A DNA stretch of 12,244 nucleotides from Gammaproteobacteria bacterium. GTDB taxonomy: Bacteria > Pseudomonadota > Gammaproteobacteria > Pseudomonadales > Azotimanducaceae. Shown here piece by piece: positions 1-5,947 of the stretch. How positions within the stretch are numbered: position 1 is the first letter of the stretch; every line of letters begins with the position of its first letter. Under the pieces are notes generated by a model. It made no database searches and had not been told where the DNA came from. It saw only the letters and a list, made by a program, of their open reading frames with translations. A program made the position numbers and the translations under genes. The stretch is taken from the NCBI GenBank assembly GCA_003476445.1, contig DMUF01000009.1:1-12244 (forward strand), in the 5' to 3' direction.

Positions 1-196
1 GCGGTGCGCTCTTACCGCACCTTTTCACCCTTACCGGCCGCGCGCACGCGACGTAGGCGGTTCGCTTTCTGTTGCACTTTCCGTGGGCTCACGCCCCCCA
101 GGGGTTACCTGGCACCTTGTCCTATGGAGCCCGGACTTTCCTCCCGCCACAACCGACATCTCGGTTGTCGCCGGCGATTGCCTGGCCGACTCGCGG
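1..196 (-). ncRNA. rnpB: RNase P RNA, 5' half, cut by window edge
   Basis: This is the catalytic RNA of ribonuclease P, which removes 5' leaders from pre-tRNA. Read on the minus strand, the region carries the hallmark conserved stretches of bacterial type A RNase P RNA. GAGGAAAGTCCGGGC is complementary to about 129-143 and is followed by CTCCATAGG and GGTGCCAGGTAAC. Further on come the ACAGAAAGCGAACCGCC-like block and, at the edge, GGTGCGGTAAGAGCGCACC, which folds as a hairpin arm. A perfect 8-bp hairpin (149-156 with 161-168, 4-nt loop) forms the P3-like arm. The 5' end is placed near 193-196 by alignment from memory with the E. coli RNA and is uncertain by a few bases. The 3' half lies beyond base 1. 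It starts only about 9 nt after the rsmI stop codon. No gene on the plus strand here is credible. Confidence 0.95.
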
Positions 197-204
197 AGCG
201 CAGC

Positions 205-1044
205 TTAGGCGTCACGAAGGCGTACCGCCAGCGCGTACAAGTCACGCTTGTTCGCGTTAAGCAACTCGGCGCCGATGCGGGCAGCCTGAGCAGGCGCCAT
301 TTCGCGGGTAAGGATGGTCATGGTGCGCAGCACATCGGGGGACGTTGCCTCATCGATCGTTGGCGGCAGCACCAATACGAACTCGCCGCGCAACTGGTCG
401 GCGGCTTCGAGCTCTTGCCGCAGTTTTCCAGGCGTCGCGCAGAGATACTGTTCGTGCAGCTTGGTCATCTCGCGCCCGAGCATGATCTCTCGCTCGGGTA
501 TGAGCTCCTCGAGATCGCGCAGGCAATCCGCGATCCGATGCGGCGCTTCAAACACGACGCACGCCTCCGGGCTTGCGACCAGAATTCCAAGACGCTCGCG
601 ACGCTGGGCGGCACGCGAGGGCAGAAAGCCCTCGAACCGGAAGCGGTTGACCGGCAGCGGGCAGACCGACAACACCGCCATGATCGCGCTGGGCCCCGGG
701 ATGGGAACCACCGGAATGGCGGCAGCATGACAGGCGCGGACCAGCTCGAACCCGGGATCGGACAAGAGCGGTGTACCCGCATCCGACACCAGCGCAACAT
801 CAGCCCCCGACTGCAGTACACGCAGAACGGGCGCCAGCGCGCGGCTTTCGTTATGCGCATTGAGCGCGACCAGCGTGGGGCGCCGTCCGGGCCCGCCCAG
901 GGCGTCTAACAGCACCCGCGTTCGTCTGGTATCCTCCGCGGCGATCATCGCTACCGATCCAAGGACTTCGGCTGCTCGACGGCTCAGGTCCGCGAGATTT
1001 CCAATGGGCGTCGCCACGACAAAGAGCACTCCGGGCATGTCCAT
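205..1044 (-). CDS. rsmI: 16S rRNA (cytidine1402-2'-O)-methyltransferase RsmI
   Basis: The product is a SAM-dependent tetrapyrrole-methylase-fold enzyme. It 2'-O-methylates C1402 of 16S rRNA in the decoding centre, acting on the 30S subunit in the cytosol. The 279-residue protein is close to the family's usual 280-290. Visible motifs in order are ATPIGNLADLS (11-21), AEDTRRT (36-42), SDAGTPLLSDPG (87-98), IPGPSAIMAVLS (115-126) and RFEGFLPSR (136-144). The ATG at 1044 is chosen because AGGA at 1054-1051 lies 6 nt upstream. The second in-frame ATG at 1038 would leave a 12-nt spacer. The open frame continues much further upstream, but that part is antisense to lpoA and lacks family similarity. 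The start overlaps the divergent lpoA start, and the TAA stop sits just before rnpB. The identification is firm; the start is certain only to two codons. Confidence 0.95.
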   Translation of the reverse strand: MDMPGVLFVVATPIGNLADLSRRAAEVLGSVAMIAAEDTRRTRVLLDALGGPGRRPTLVALNAHNESRALAPVLRVLQSGADVALVSDAGTPLLSDPGFELVRACHAAAIPVVPIPGPSAIMAVLSVCPLPVNRFRFEGFLPSRAAQRRERLGILVASPEACVVFEAPHRIADCLRDLEELIPEREIMLGREMTKLHEQYLCATPGKLRQELEAADQLRGEFVLVLPPTIDEATSPDVLRTMTILTREMAPAQAARIGAELLNANKRDLYALAVRLRDA

Positions 1045-2815
1045 CCACTTTCCTGCTGTTCGCTCGCTGCTTGGCGCTGCCATTCTCGCAATCGCCGGCT
1101 GCCAAAGCACGCCACCGCCTCCGCCACCGGAACCCGAACCGCCCCCGACCCGCGAAATGCTGGAAGAAACGACGCGGGCAGCGGCTGACACCGCCAACGC
1201 TTCGCTCGCTGAGGCTGAACGGCTGCTCGCGTCCGATGATGCGGTTGGCGCGACCGCAGCGCTGAGCCTCACAGACGCGAGCGTGCTCCCGCCGCCAGGG
1301 CGCGCCCGTGCCGCGCTGCTCGGCGCCGAGCTCGCGCGACGAACCGGCGACCCCGAGCACGCGCAAGAGCTGCTGTCGGGTATCGAGCGCGCTGACGCGA
1401 CTACAAAGCTGCTGGCACAAGCGCTGCGAATCACGCTCGAGCGCGATCCCGCGAGCGGAGCCCGAACGCTGATGGTCGCGGCGGTTGACGCTGGTTCGCG
1501 CCCTCGCGTTCACGACTTCCTCTGGTCGTTGCTTGAAGAGACCGATCCACTGCTGGCGCTTGCGGAGAACACCCGGGGCTCTCCCAACGAGCAGGGCTGG
1601 TGGCAACTGCGGCTCACCACGGCAATGAGTCTGACCGCTGCCGACCGCGCTGCCCGCGTTCGTCGCTGGGTTGAATCCCACCCGGATCATCCCGCCGCGA
1701 AGGTGTTGCCCCGCGTGCTCGGCGAGCAACCAGACTCCGGGCCCACCCATATTGCGCTGCTGCTGCCAGACGGTGGGCCGCTTGCTGCTGCGGGTCGCGC
1801 CGTGCGCAACGGTTTCATGGCGGCATGGCTGGAACTCGACCCTGCAGCACGACCGCGCGTGACCTTCCATGACACAGAGAGCGGGGACATCGCGTCCGTT
1901 CTAGCCGCGGCACGTGCCGCCGGCGCAGATCTCGTGATCGGGCCACTGCAGCGCGAACACGTAGCCGCGCTCAACGCAATGATGCCGGAGATCCCGGTCC
2001 TCGCGCTCAACAACCTGGTTACCACGACACCAGCGCCCCAGCTGCACCAGTTTGGACTCGCGCCTGAAGACGAAATGGCATCTCTCGCCCAATGGCTGGC
2101 CGACAGCGGCGCGGAGCGGGTTCTGGTACTGCGCGGCCCGCACGAGTGGGCGCTGCGTCTGGAACGCGCGCTCGAGGAGACCGGACAGAAACCGGTCGGC
2201 AGCTATCTCATCCCTGAATTACGCACCGTTACCGACACGGTCGGCAGCGCCATGCTCATCGCAGCGAGCGAAGCACGCCACGCCGAGCTCGAACGTCTCA
2301 CCGGTCTACCACTCGCATTCGCTCCCCGAGCCCGCCAGGACGTCGACGCGATCGTAACGCTGGTCGACGGGCTCGAAATCACCGCCCTGGTGCCAGCGCT
2401 CAAGTTCCACTATGCCGACAAGATCCCCGCCTTCGCACCCGCGCTTACCTTGCAAGACGCCGGAGCGAGCACGCTCGTCGCTATGGAAGGCTTTCATGTC
2501 GTGGAGTTGCCCTGGTCCCTTCCCGGAATGACGGGGCGACGCGACCTGCTCGAAGCCTTCAACACCGGCTCTGGCTCACTCGCTTCACTTTATGCGCTCG
2601 GTGCCGACGCGTTGCGAATGGCGGATCGGGTCTGGCGCGGGCAGCGAGGGCAGCGATCGCGGACGCTCGGCTACACCGGAAGCCTGATTCTCGCGGAAGA
2701 CGGTCGGGTACGGCGCACGCTCGCCCGTATGGAAATCGTCGATGGCGCGCGCGTGCCCGACCAAGGGCTGCCTGCCGGCAGCCACGACGACTCCGGTCGG
2801 GCTTTCCGGCCTTAA
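1037..2815 (+). CDS. lpoA: Outer-membrane lipoprotein LpoA (LppC family), activator of PBP1A
   Basis: In known members this lipoprotein is anchored in the inner leaflet of the outer membrane. It reaches through the peptidoglycan to stimulate the bifunctional synthase PBP1A. The 592-residue protein begins with a lipoprotein signal peptide. It has R9, a hydrophobic core at 11-20 and the lipobox I-A-G-C with C22 as the lipidated residue; Q at +2 favours outer-membrane sorting. A proline-rich linker spans about 26-38. Residues about 40-232 are helical and TPR-like, with the family-typical GWWQLRL at 187-193 and VESHPDHPAA near 212-221. From about 236 (THIALLLPDGG) to about 570 the chain resembles a type I periplasmic-binding-protein fold. 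The ATG at 1037 is set by the signal peptide. A weak AAGAG lies 10 nt upstream, inside rsmI. It is shorter than E. coli LpoA (about 680). yraN follows, as in other gammaproteobacteria. Confidence 0.92.
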   Translation: MSIHFPAVRSLLGAAILAIAGCQSTPPPPPPEPEPPPTREMLEETTRAAADTANASLAEAERLLASDDAVGATAALSLTDASVLPPPGRARAALLGAELARRTGDPEHAQELLSGIERADATTKLLAQALRITLERDPASGARTLMVAAVDAGSRPRVHDFLWSLLEETDPLLALAENTRGSPNEQGWWQLRLTTAMSLTAADRAARVRRWVESHPDHPAAKVLPRVLGEQPDSGPTHIALLLPDGGPLAAAGRAVRNGFMAAWLELDPAARPRVTFHDTESGDIASVLAAARAAGADLVIGPLQREHVAALNAMMPEIPVLALNNLVTTTPAPQLHQFGLAPEDEMASLAQWLADSGAERVLVLRGPHEWALRLERALEETGQKPVGSYLIPELRTVTDTVGSAMLIAASEARHAELERLTGLPLAFAPRARQDVDAIVTLVDGLEITALVPALKFHYADKIPAFAPALTLQDAGASTLVAMEGFHVVELPWSLPGMTGRRDLLEAFNTGSGSLASLYALGADALRMADRVWRGQRGQRSRTLGYTGSLILAEDGRVRRTLARMEIVDGARVPDQGLPAGSHDDSGRAFRP

Positions 2816-2866
2816 GGCACGCGCACACCGATTCCCGGTGGCCCGGCGCGAACCAAAGCCAGACCG

Positions 2867-3262
2867 GTGACCAGGCACGTTGAGCCGCCGGCACCCCCTG
2901 CTGATCAGAGGCACGCACGGGGGCGAGCCGCAGAGCAGGCGGCTCTCACTGCGGCCGAAAGCGCTGGCTTTTCTCTCGTTGCCCGAAATTACCGCTGCCG
3001 CCGCGGGGAGATCGATCTGATTCTGACCGACCAGGGAGTCTTGGTATTCGTCGAGGTCCGCTATCGGTCGCACCCTGCTTTCGGCGACGGTGCCGCGTCA
3101 ATCACGGCCACCAAGCGGCGGCGCATCATTGCAGCAGCCACCCATTTTCTGGGTACCTGTTACCGGCGCACGCTGCCTCCCTGCCGCTTTGACGTGGTAT
3201 CGGTCAGTCCACCCAACTATCGAGTCGACTGGATCAGGAATGCCTTCGGTCTCGACTTCTGA
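2867..3262 (+). CDS. yraN: YraN family (UPF0102) endonuclease-like protein
   Basis: The 131-residue protein has the family's typical length. The N-terminal block RGRAAEQAAL (18-27) is followed by the core RNYRCRRGEIDLIL (40-53) and VLVFVEVRYR (58-67). E48, D50 and the E63-V-R65 triad sit where a PD-(D/E)XK-like nuclease fold would place its acidic and basic residues. The usual lysine is replaced by arginine, which is common in this family. The cellular role is not established; links to DNA processing are inference from the fold. The start is a GTG at 2867 with no clear Shine-Dalgarno sequence, 51 nt after the lpoA stop, so expression may depend on lpoA transcription. Alternative starts further inside would remove the conserved first block. 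Confidence 0.9.
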   Translation: MTRHVEPPAPPADQRHARGRAAEQAALTAAESAGFSLVARNYRCRRGEIDLILTDQGVLVFVEVRYRSHPAFGDGAASITATKRRRIIAAATHFLGTCYRRTLPPCRFDVVSVSPPNYRVDWIRNAFGLDF

Positions 3263-3421
3263 AGAGCCCTCTCCGCGTAGACGCCACATCGACGAAGAGT
3301 CCCCATTCGAGAAGAGGCATCATGCGTGGACCTGGAGGGGGTTGCGCCCTTCAACGCGCGCAGGATGCCAAGTACCATCCGCCTGCAGCTGGCACAGCTC
3401 CGAACCATCATCGAGGTCACC

Positions 3422-3955
3422 ATGCGGCTTAGCGTTGCTCTGCTTGTTTCCCTGCTTCTCGCGTCCGGCTGCACAACCATGTCCAGCGATCCGCGTGCCA
3501 GAACCCCAGGCACGGTCATCGATGATGCGAGCCTCGAGTGGGACGTCAGGCGCAACATCGAGAAATCAGACCCCGGTTTCGAGCGCGGGAATCTGACGAT
3601 CGTCGTCTACAACGGGATCATGCTCCTGGCGGGGCAAGTCGAGTCGGACGCACTGAAGCAGCTAGCCGAGGAGCGCGCCACGGTGCCGAACATTCGAGCG
3701 GTGCATAACGAGATCGAGGTGATGCCGCCCATTTCCATGGTTGCCCGAGCCAACGACTCGTGGCTGACCACCAAGATCAAGACCCAGATGTTCTCCGATG
3801 CGGAACTGGTTGCCGGCAAGATCAAGGTGGTGACGGTGAATAACATCGTCTTCCTGATGGGCATACTGCCGCGAGAGGAAGCGGATCGGGCCGTGGAGAT
3901 CGCTCGCGGGGTATACGGCGTCAAAAAGATCGTGAAGGTATTCGAGTACCTTTGA
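3422..3955 (+). CDS. dolP: Dual-BON-domain outer-membrane lipoprotein, DolP/YraP-like
   Basis: The 177-residue lipoprotein has a short signal peptide (residues 1-16, ending L-A-S-G) and lipidated C17. Two BON domains follow. The first covers about 33-101 and contains NGIMLLAGQVES. The second covers about 112-175 and contains VNNIVFLMGILP, with Asn in place of the usual Gly in the turn. DolP homologues bind anionic phospholipids through the second BON domain. They support outer-membrane integrity and septal peptidoglycan hydrolysis; that role is taken from the family. ATG 3422 is chosen because it begins the signal peptide and has GAGG at 3413-3416, 5 nt upstream. The frame also opens at a GTG at 3326, but that would bury the signal peptide. 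In E. coli and Pseudomonas a DiaA/GmhA-type SIS gene usually lies between yraN and this gene; it is absent here. Confidence 0.88.
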   Translation: MRLSVALLVSLLLASGCTTMSSDPRARTPGTVIDDASLEWDVRRNIEKSDPGFERGNLTIVVYNGIMLLAGQVESDALKQLAEERATVPNIRAVHNEIEVMPPISMVARANDSWLTTKIKTQMFSDAELVAGKIKVVTVNNIVFLMGILPREEADRAVEIARGVYGVKKIVKVFEYL

Positions 3956-3979
3956 TCAGGACCCGCTGTGAATCCGGCG

Positions 3980-4402
3980 CTACTTCACCCGCTTGAGATG
4001 AGACGTCTTGGTCACAGGACTGCCGGTCGTCGCGGCAGCGCTGCCTGACGGCGCATCGGAGGGCGCGGGGCTGTCGGGCGACGGGAACTCCTCAGGCTCG
4101 AAGACCATGCCCTCCCCCGTTTCACGAGCGTAGATGGCTGCCACGCTCGCCATCGGCAGGTAGAGCGGAAACGAGCGTCCGCTGAACCGTCCATTGCAAC
4201 CCACCCCATGCTGGTCGATCGCCAGATCTCGAACGGCTGAAGGAGAGAGGTTGAGAATGATGCGACCGTCCTGAACATGCTCCGCCGGAACCGAAACACC
4301 CGTTACCGTCGCATCCACAAGTACATACGGGGTATGGCCACAGTCGATGATCCAGTCGACCATGGCGCGAAGCAGGTAGGGGCGGCGCGATAGCGAAGCC
4401 AC
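3980..4402 (-). CDS. sspB: ClpXP adaptor / protease specificity factor SspB
   Basis: SspB captures ssrA-tagged, ribosome-rescued polypeptides and delivers them to ClpXP in the cytosol. The 140-residue product has the folded substrate-binding domain at about 4-104. It starts RRPYLLRA (6-13) and includes VPAEHVQDGRIILNLSPSAV (39-58) and the late IYARETGEGMVFEPE (90-104). A low-complexity Ser/Pro/Ala/Thr linker (about 105-133) leads to the C-terminal LKRVK (136-140). This corresponds to the ClpX-docking tail that reads LRVVK in E. coli. The linker is shorter than in E. coli (total about 165 residues). The start is a GTG at 4402. It is required to keep the conserved RRPYLLRA; the ATG at residue 14 would lose it. 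I see no Shine-Dalgarno sequence, so translation is probably coupled to sspA, whose stop is 25 nt upstream. It converges on dolP with a 24-nt gap. Confidence 0.92.
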   Translation of the reverse strand: MASLSRRPYLLRAMVDWIIDCGHTPYVLVDATVTGVSVPAEHVQDGRIILNLSPSAVRDLAIDQHGVGCNGRFSGRSFPLYLPMASVAAIYARETGEGMVFEPEEFPSPDSPAPSDAPSGSAAATTGSPVTKTSHLKRVK

Positions 4403-4427
4403 AGCGGGAAACCGCGAGCGCCGCTCG

Positions 4428-5060
4428 TCAGTCCTGCATCTCCAGCTCTGCCTCTGACAGGCTCAACCGGAACGACTCACGCGCGAACATCGTTTGCATG
4501 TACTTGAGCATCGGGCGGCAGGTGCGCTCTGGCAATGCGATATCTACCACCTTGAGCCGCCACAGTATCGGCGTTACGCAGCAATCGACGAGGGTGAATT
4601 CGTCGTGCATGAAGAACGGCTTCTCAGCAAAGATCGGGGCAACTGCCACCAGGCTTTCCCGCAGCTCCTTGCGCGCCTTGGACAGCGCGGGCTCCCGCGA
4701 CTTGCTGGACATGAGGACATCGAGACGCGAGCTCCACTCCCGCTCGACCCGCGTGATCCAAAGGCGCGACAACGCCCGTTGCACCGGGTAGACGGGCAGC
4801 AGCGGGGGATGGGGGAAGCGCTCGTCCAGATACTCCATGATCACATTGGCCTCGTAGAGCACGAGATCGCGATCAAGGAGCGTTGGCAGGCTGTTATAGG
4901 GGTTGATCTCGGCAAGATCCTCCGGCTTGTTCTCCGGATCGACCTCGACGATGTCGCACGTCACACCTTTCTCGGCCAAAACCATGCGCACACGATGGGA
5001 GTAATGCTCGCGGGCATCAGAAAACAGCGTCATGGAAGAACGTCTGGCAACCAAACTCAT
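4428..5060 (-). CDS. sspA: Stringent starvation protein A, GST-fold RNA polymerase-associated regulator
   Basis: SspA binds RNA polymerase during stationary phase and starvation and affects stress and virulence gene expression in well-studied relatives. The 210-residue protein has a thioredoxin-like N-terminal domain with SMTLFSDAREHYSHRVRMVL (9-28), continuing with AEKGV. The motif INPYNSLPTLLDRDL (52-66) follows, then NVIMEYLDERFPHPPLLPVY (72-91). The all-helical GST-C domain contains DEFTLVDCCVTPILWRLKV. The catalytic Ser/Cys of true glutathione transferases is not evident, as expected for this non-enzymatic branch. The ATG at 5060 gives the short N-terminal extension that E. coli SspA also has; ATG at residue 10 is an alternative. 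No strong ribosome site is visible. It sits 98 nt after petC and 25 nt before sspB, the classical sspAB pair. Confidence 0.95.
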   Translation of the reverse strand: MSLVARRSSMTLFSDAREHYSHRVRMVLAEKGVTCDIVEVDPENKPEDLAEINPYNSLPTLLDRDLVLYEANVIMEYLDERFPHPPLLPVYPVQRALSRLWITRVEREWSSRLDVLMSSKSREPALSKARKELRESLVAVAPIFAEKPFFMHDEFTLVDCCVTPILWRLKVVDIALPERTCRPMLKYMQTMFARESFRLSLSEAELEMQD

Positions 5061-5095
5061 GTTCGATAACCCCGCAGCAATAAAGTGAGACGCAG

Positions 5096-5114
5096 CGCCG
5101 GCAACAGACCGGCG
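5096..5114 (-). other. Hairpin in the petC-sspA spacer, upstream of sspA
   Basis: A perfect 6-bp GC stem (CGCCGG at 5096-5101 with CCGGCG at 5109-5114) closes a 7-nt loop. It lies 36-54 nt before the sspA start. The minus-strand RNA continues into CTGCGTCTCACTTTATT, which has only a broken T-rich tail. It may be a weak terminator for petABC or a 5' structure in the sspA message; the sequence does not decide. Confidence 0.35.
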
Positions 5115-5126
5115 AGCGCAGGGATG

Positions 5127-5151
5127 GGGCGCCTGATGTACTCAGGCGCCC
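5127..5151 (-). terminator. Perfect 10-bp hairpin just after petC, no T-tract
   Basis: GGGCGCCTGA (5127-5136) pairs fully with TCAGGCGCCC (5142-5151) around a 5-nt loop, beginning 7 nt after the petC stop codon. The position fits a transcription terminator or a 3'-end stabilising stem for the petABC message. The following minus-strand bases are CATCCCTGCG rather than a run of T, so classical intrinsic termination is doubtful. Partial read-through to sspA is possible. Confidence 0.5.
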
Positions 5152-5158
5152 GGCCGGA

Positions 5159-5947
5159 TCAGCGCACGGCCTTGTTGTATTCGCGACCCAGCAGCCAGGT
5201 GAATACCCAAAGGATCACGAGGAAGATCAGTACAAATCCGCCAATCCGATGACGATCCGCTCGACTCGGATCGCCTACGTAGTGCAGAAAGTTCGTGATG
5301 TCATAAACCGCCTGGTCGAAGGTCTTCGCGTCGTAGAGACCCGTACCTTCCTCGAGCACGAGTAGCCCGCACTGTTCTTCAGTAATCGACTTGCCGGGTA
5401 CCAGAGGGTCACGCATTTCGCCGCCGTTGGCAGCGATCTTTGGCACCTGCTTGCAACCTTCGCGCTGAATGCCCTGAAGTTCCAGGAGCGCATGCGGCAT
5501 AGCCACGTTCGGGAATACCTTATTATTCACACCCAGCGGGCGCGAAGGATCAATATAGAACGTCTTCAGATAGTTGTAGATCCACTCCGCACCGCGGACC
5601 CGTTCCACCATCGTGAGATCAGGCGGCGGGGCCCCGAACCAGTTCTTCGCCAACTCAGGAGCCATGGCCACCGTCATCTGCTCCCCGATCTTCTGCCCCG
5701 TGAAGATGATGTTTTCAAGCATCACGTCATGGGGAATGAGCAGATCGTCTGCGGTGCGCTCATAGCGCTGGAATTTCAGCGAGTGGCAACCCATGCAGTA
5801 GTTGACGTAAAGCCGATAGCCGTTCTGCAGCGAAGGAGTGTTCTGCAGATCGGGTTCCATCGGCTCCATGGGCCAGTTGATTTCTTCCGCTGCCCACGCC
5901 AAACCCGGGAGCAGCACCAACACGGCGAGCAGTCTTCGCATGTTCAT
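5159..5947 (-). CDS. petC: Ubiquinol-cytochrome c reductase, cytochrome c1 subunit
   Basis: This is the c-type haem subunit of the bc1 complex. It passes electrons from the Rieske centre to soluble or membrane cytochrome c on the periplasmic side. The 262-residue precursor begins with a Sec signal peptide (hydrophobic 6-16, probable cleavage after A-W-A near 19). It has the haem-binding site C51-M-G-C54-H55. Met150 in FPNVAMPHAL is the likely sixth haem ligand. A C-terminal membrane anchor spans about 235-254 (IGGFVLIFLVILWVFTWLLG), followed by a short positive tail, as in family members. The start ATG overlaps the petB stop as ATGA, so translation is coupled; a second Met lies at residue 3. 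An NC-rich internal segment with two cysteines (167 and 194 region) may form a disulfide, which is inference. Last gene of petABC. Confidence 0.96.
   Translation of the reverse strand: MNMRRLLAVLVLLPGLAWAAEEINWPMEPMEPDLQNTPSLQNGYRLYVNYCMGCHSLKFQRYERTADDLLIPHDVMLENIIFTGQKIGEQMTVAMAPELAKNWFGAPPPDLTMVERVRGAEWIYNYLKTFYIDPSRPLGVNNKVFPNVAMPHALLELQGIQREGCKQVPKIAANGGEMRDPLVPGKSITEEQCGLLVLEEGTGLYDAKTFDQAVYDITNFLHYVGDPSRADRHRIGGFVLIFLVILWVFTWLLGREYNKAVR

Noticed and set aside
4..909. Plus-strand open frame of about 300 codons across rnpB and rsmI
   Set aside because: It runs through RNase P RNA and antisense to a well-identified rsmI. The protein is Arg-rich without domains, typical of shadow frames in GC-rich DNA.
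1045..1434. N-terminal extension of the rsmI frame
   Set aside because: The extra residues are Ser/Ala/Gly-rich, lie antisense to lpoA and precede a start with a good ribosome site and the normal family N terminus.
851..1870. Minus-strand open frame of about 340 codons opposite lpoA
   Set aside because: Antisense to a clear lipoprotein gene. No recognisable domain, and the composition follows the complement of lpoA codons.
3326..3421. GTG-initiated longer form of dolP
   Set aside because: It would place 32 residues before a complete lipoprotein signal peptide; ATG 3422 has a good GAGG site.
3322..3432. 36-codon plus-strand frame before dolP with AGAGG 4 nt upstream, ending inside the dolP start region
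   Set aside because: It could be a leader peptide, but the His/Pro/Gly-rich product matches nothing, and a single ribosome-site match in 159 bases is weak. Not reported as a gene.
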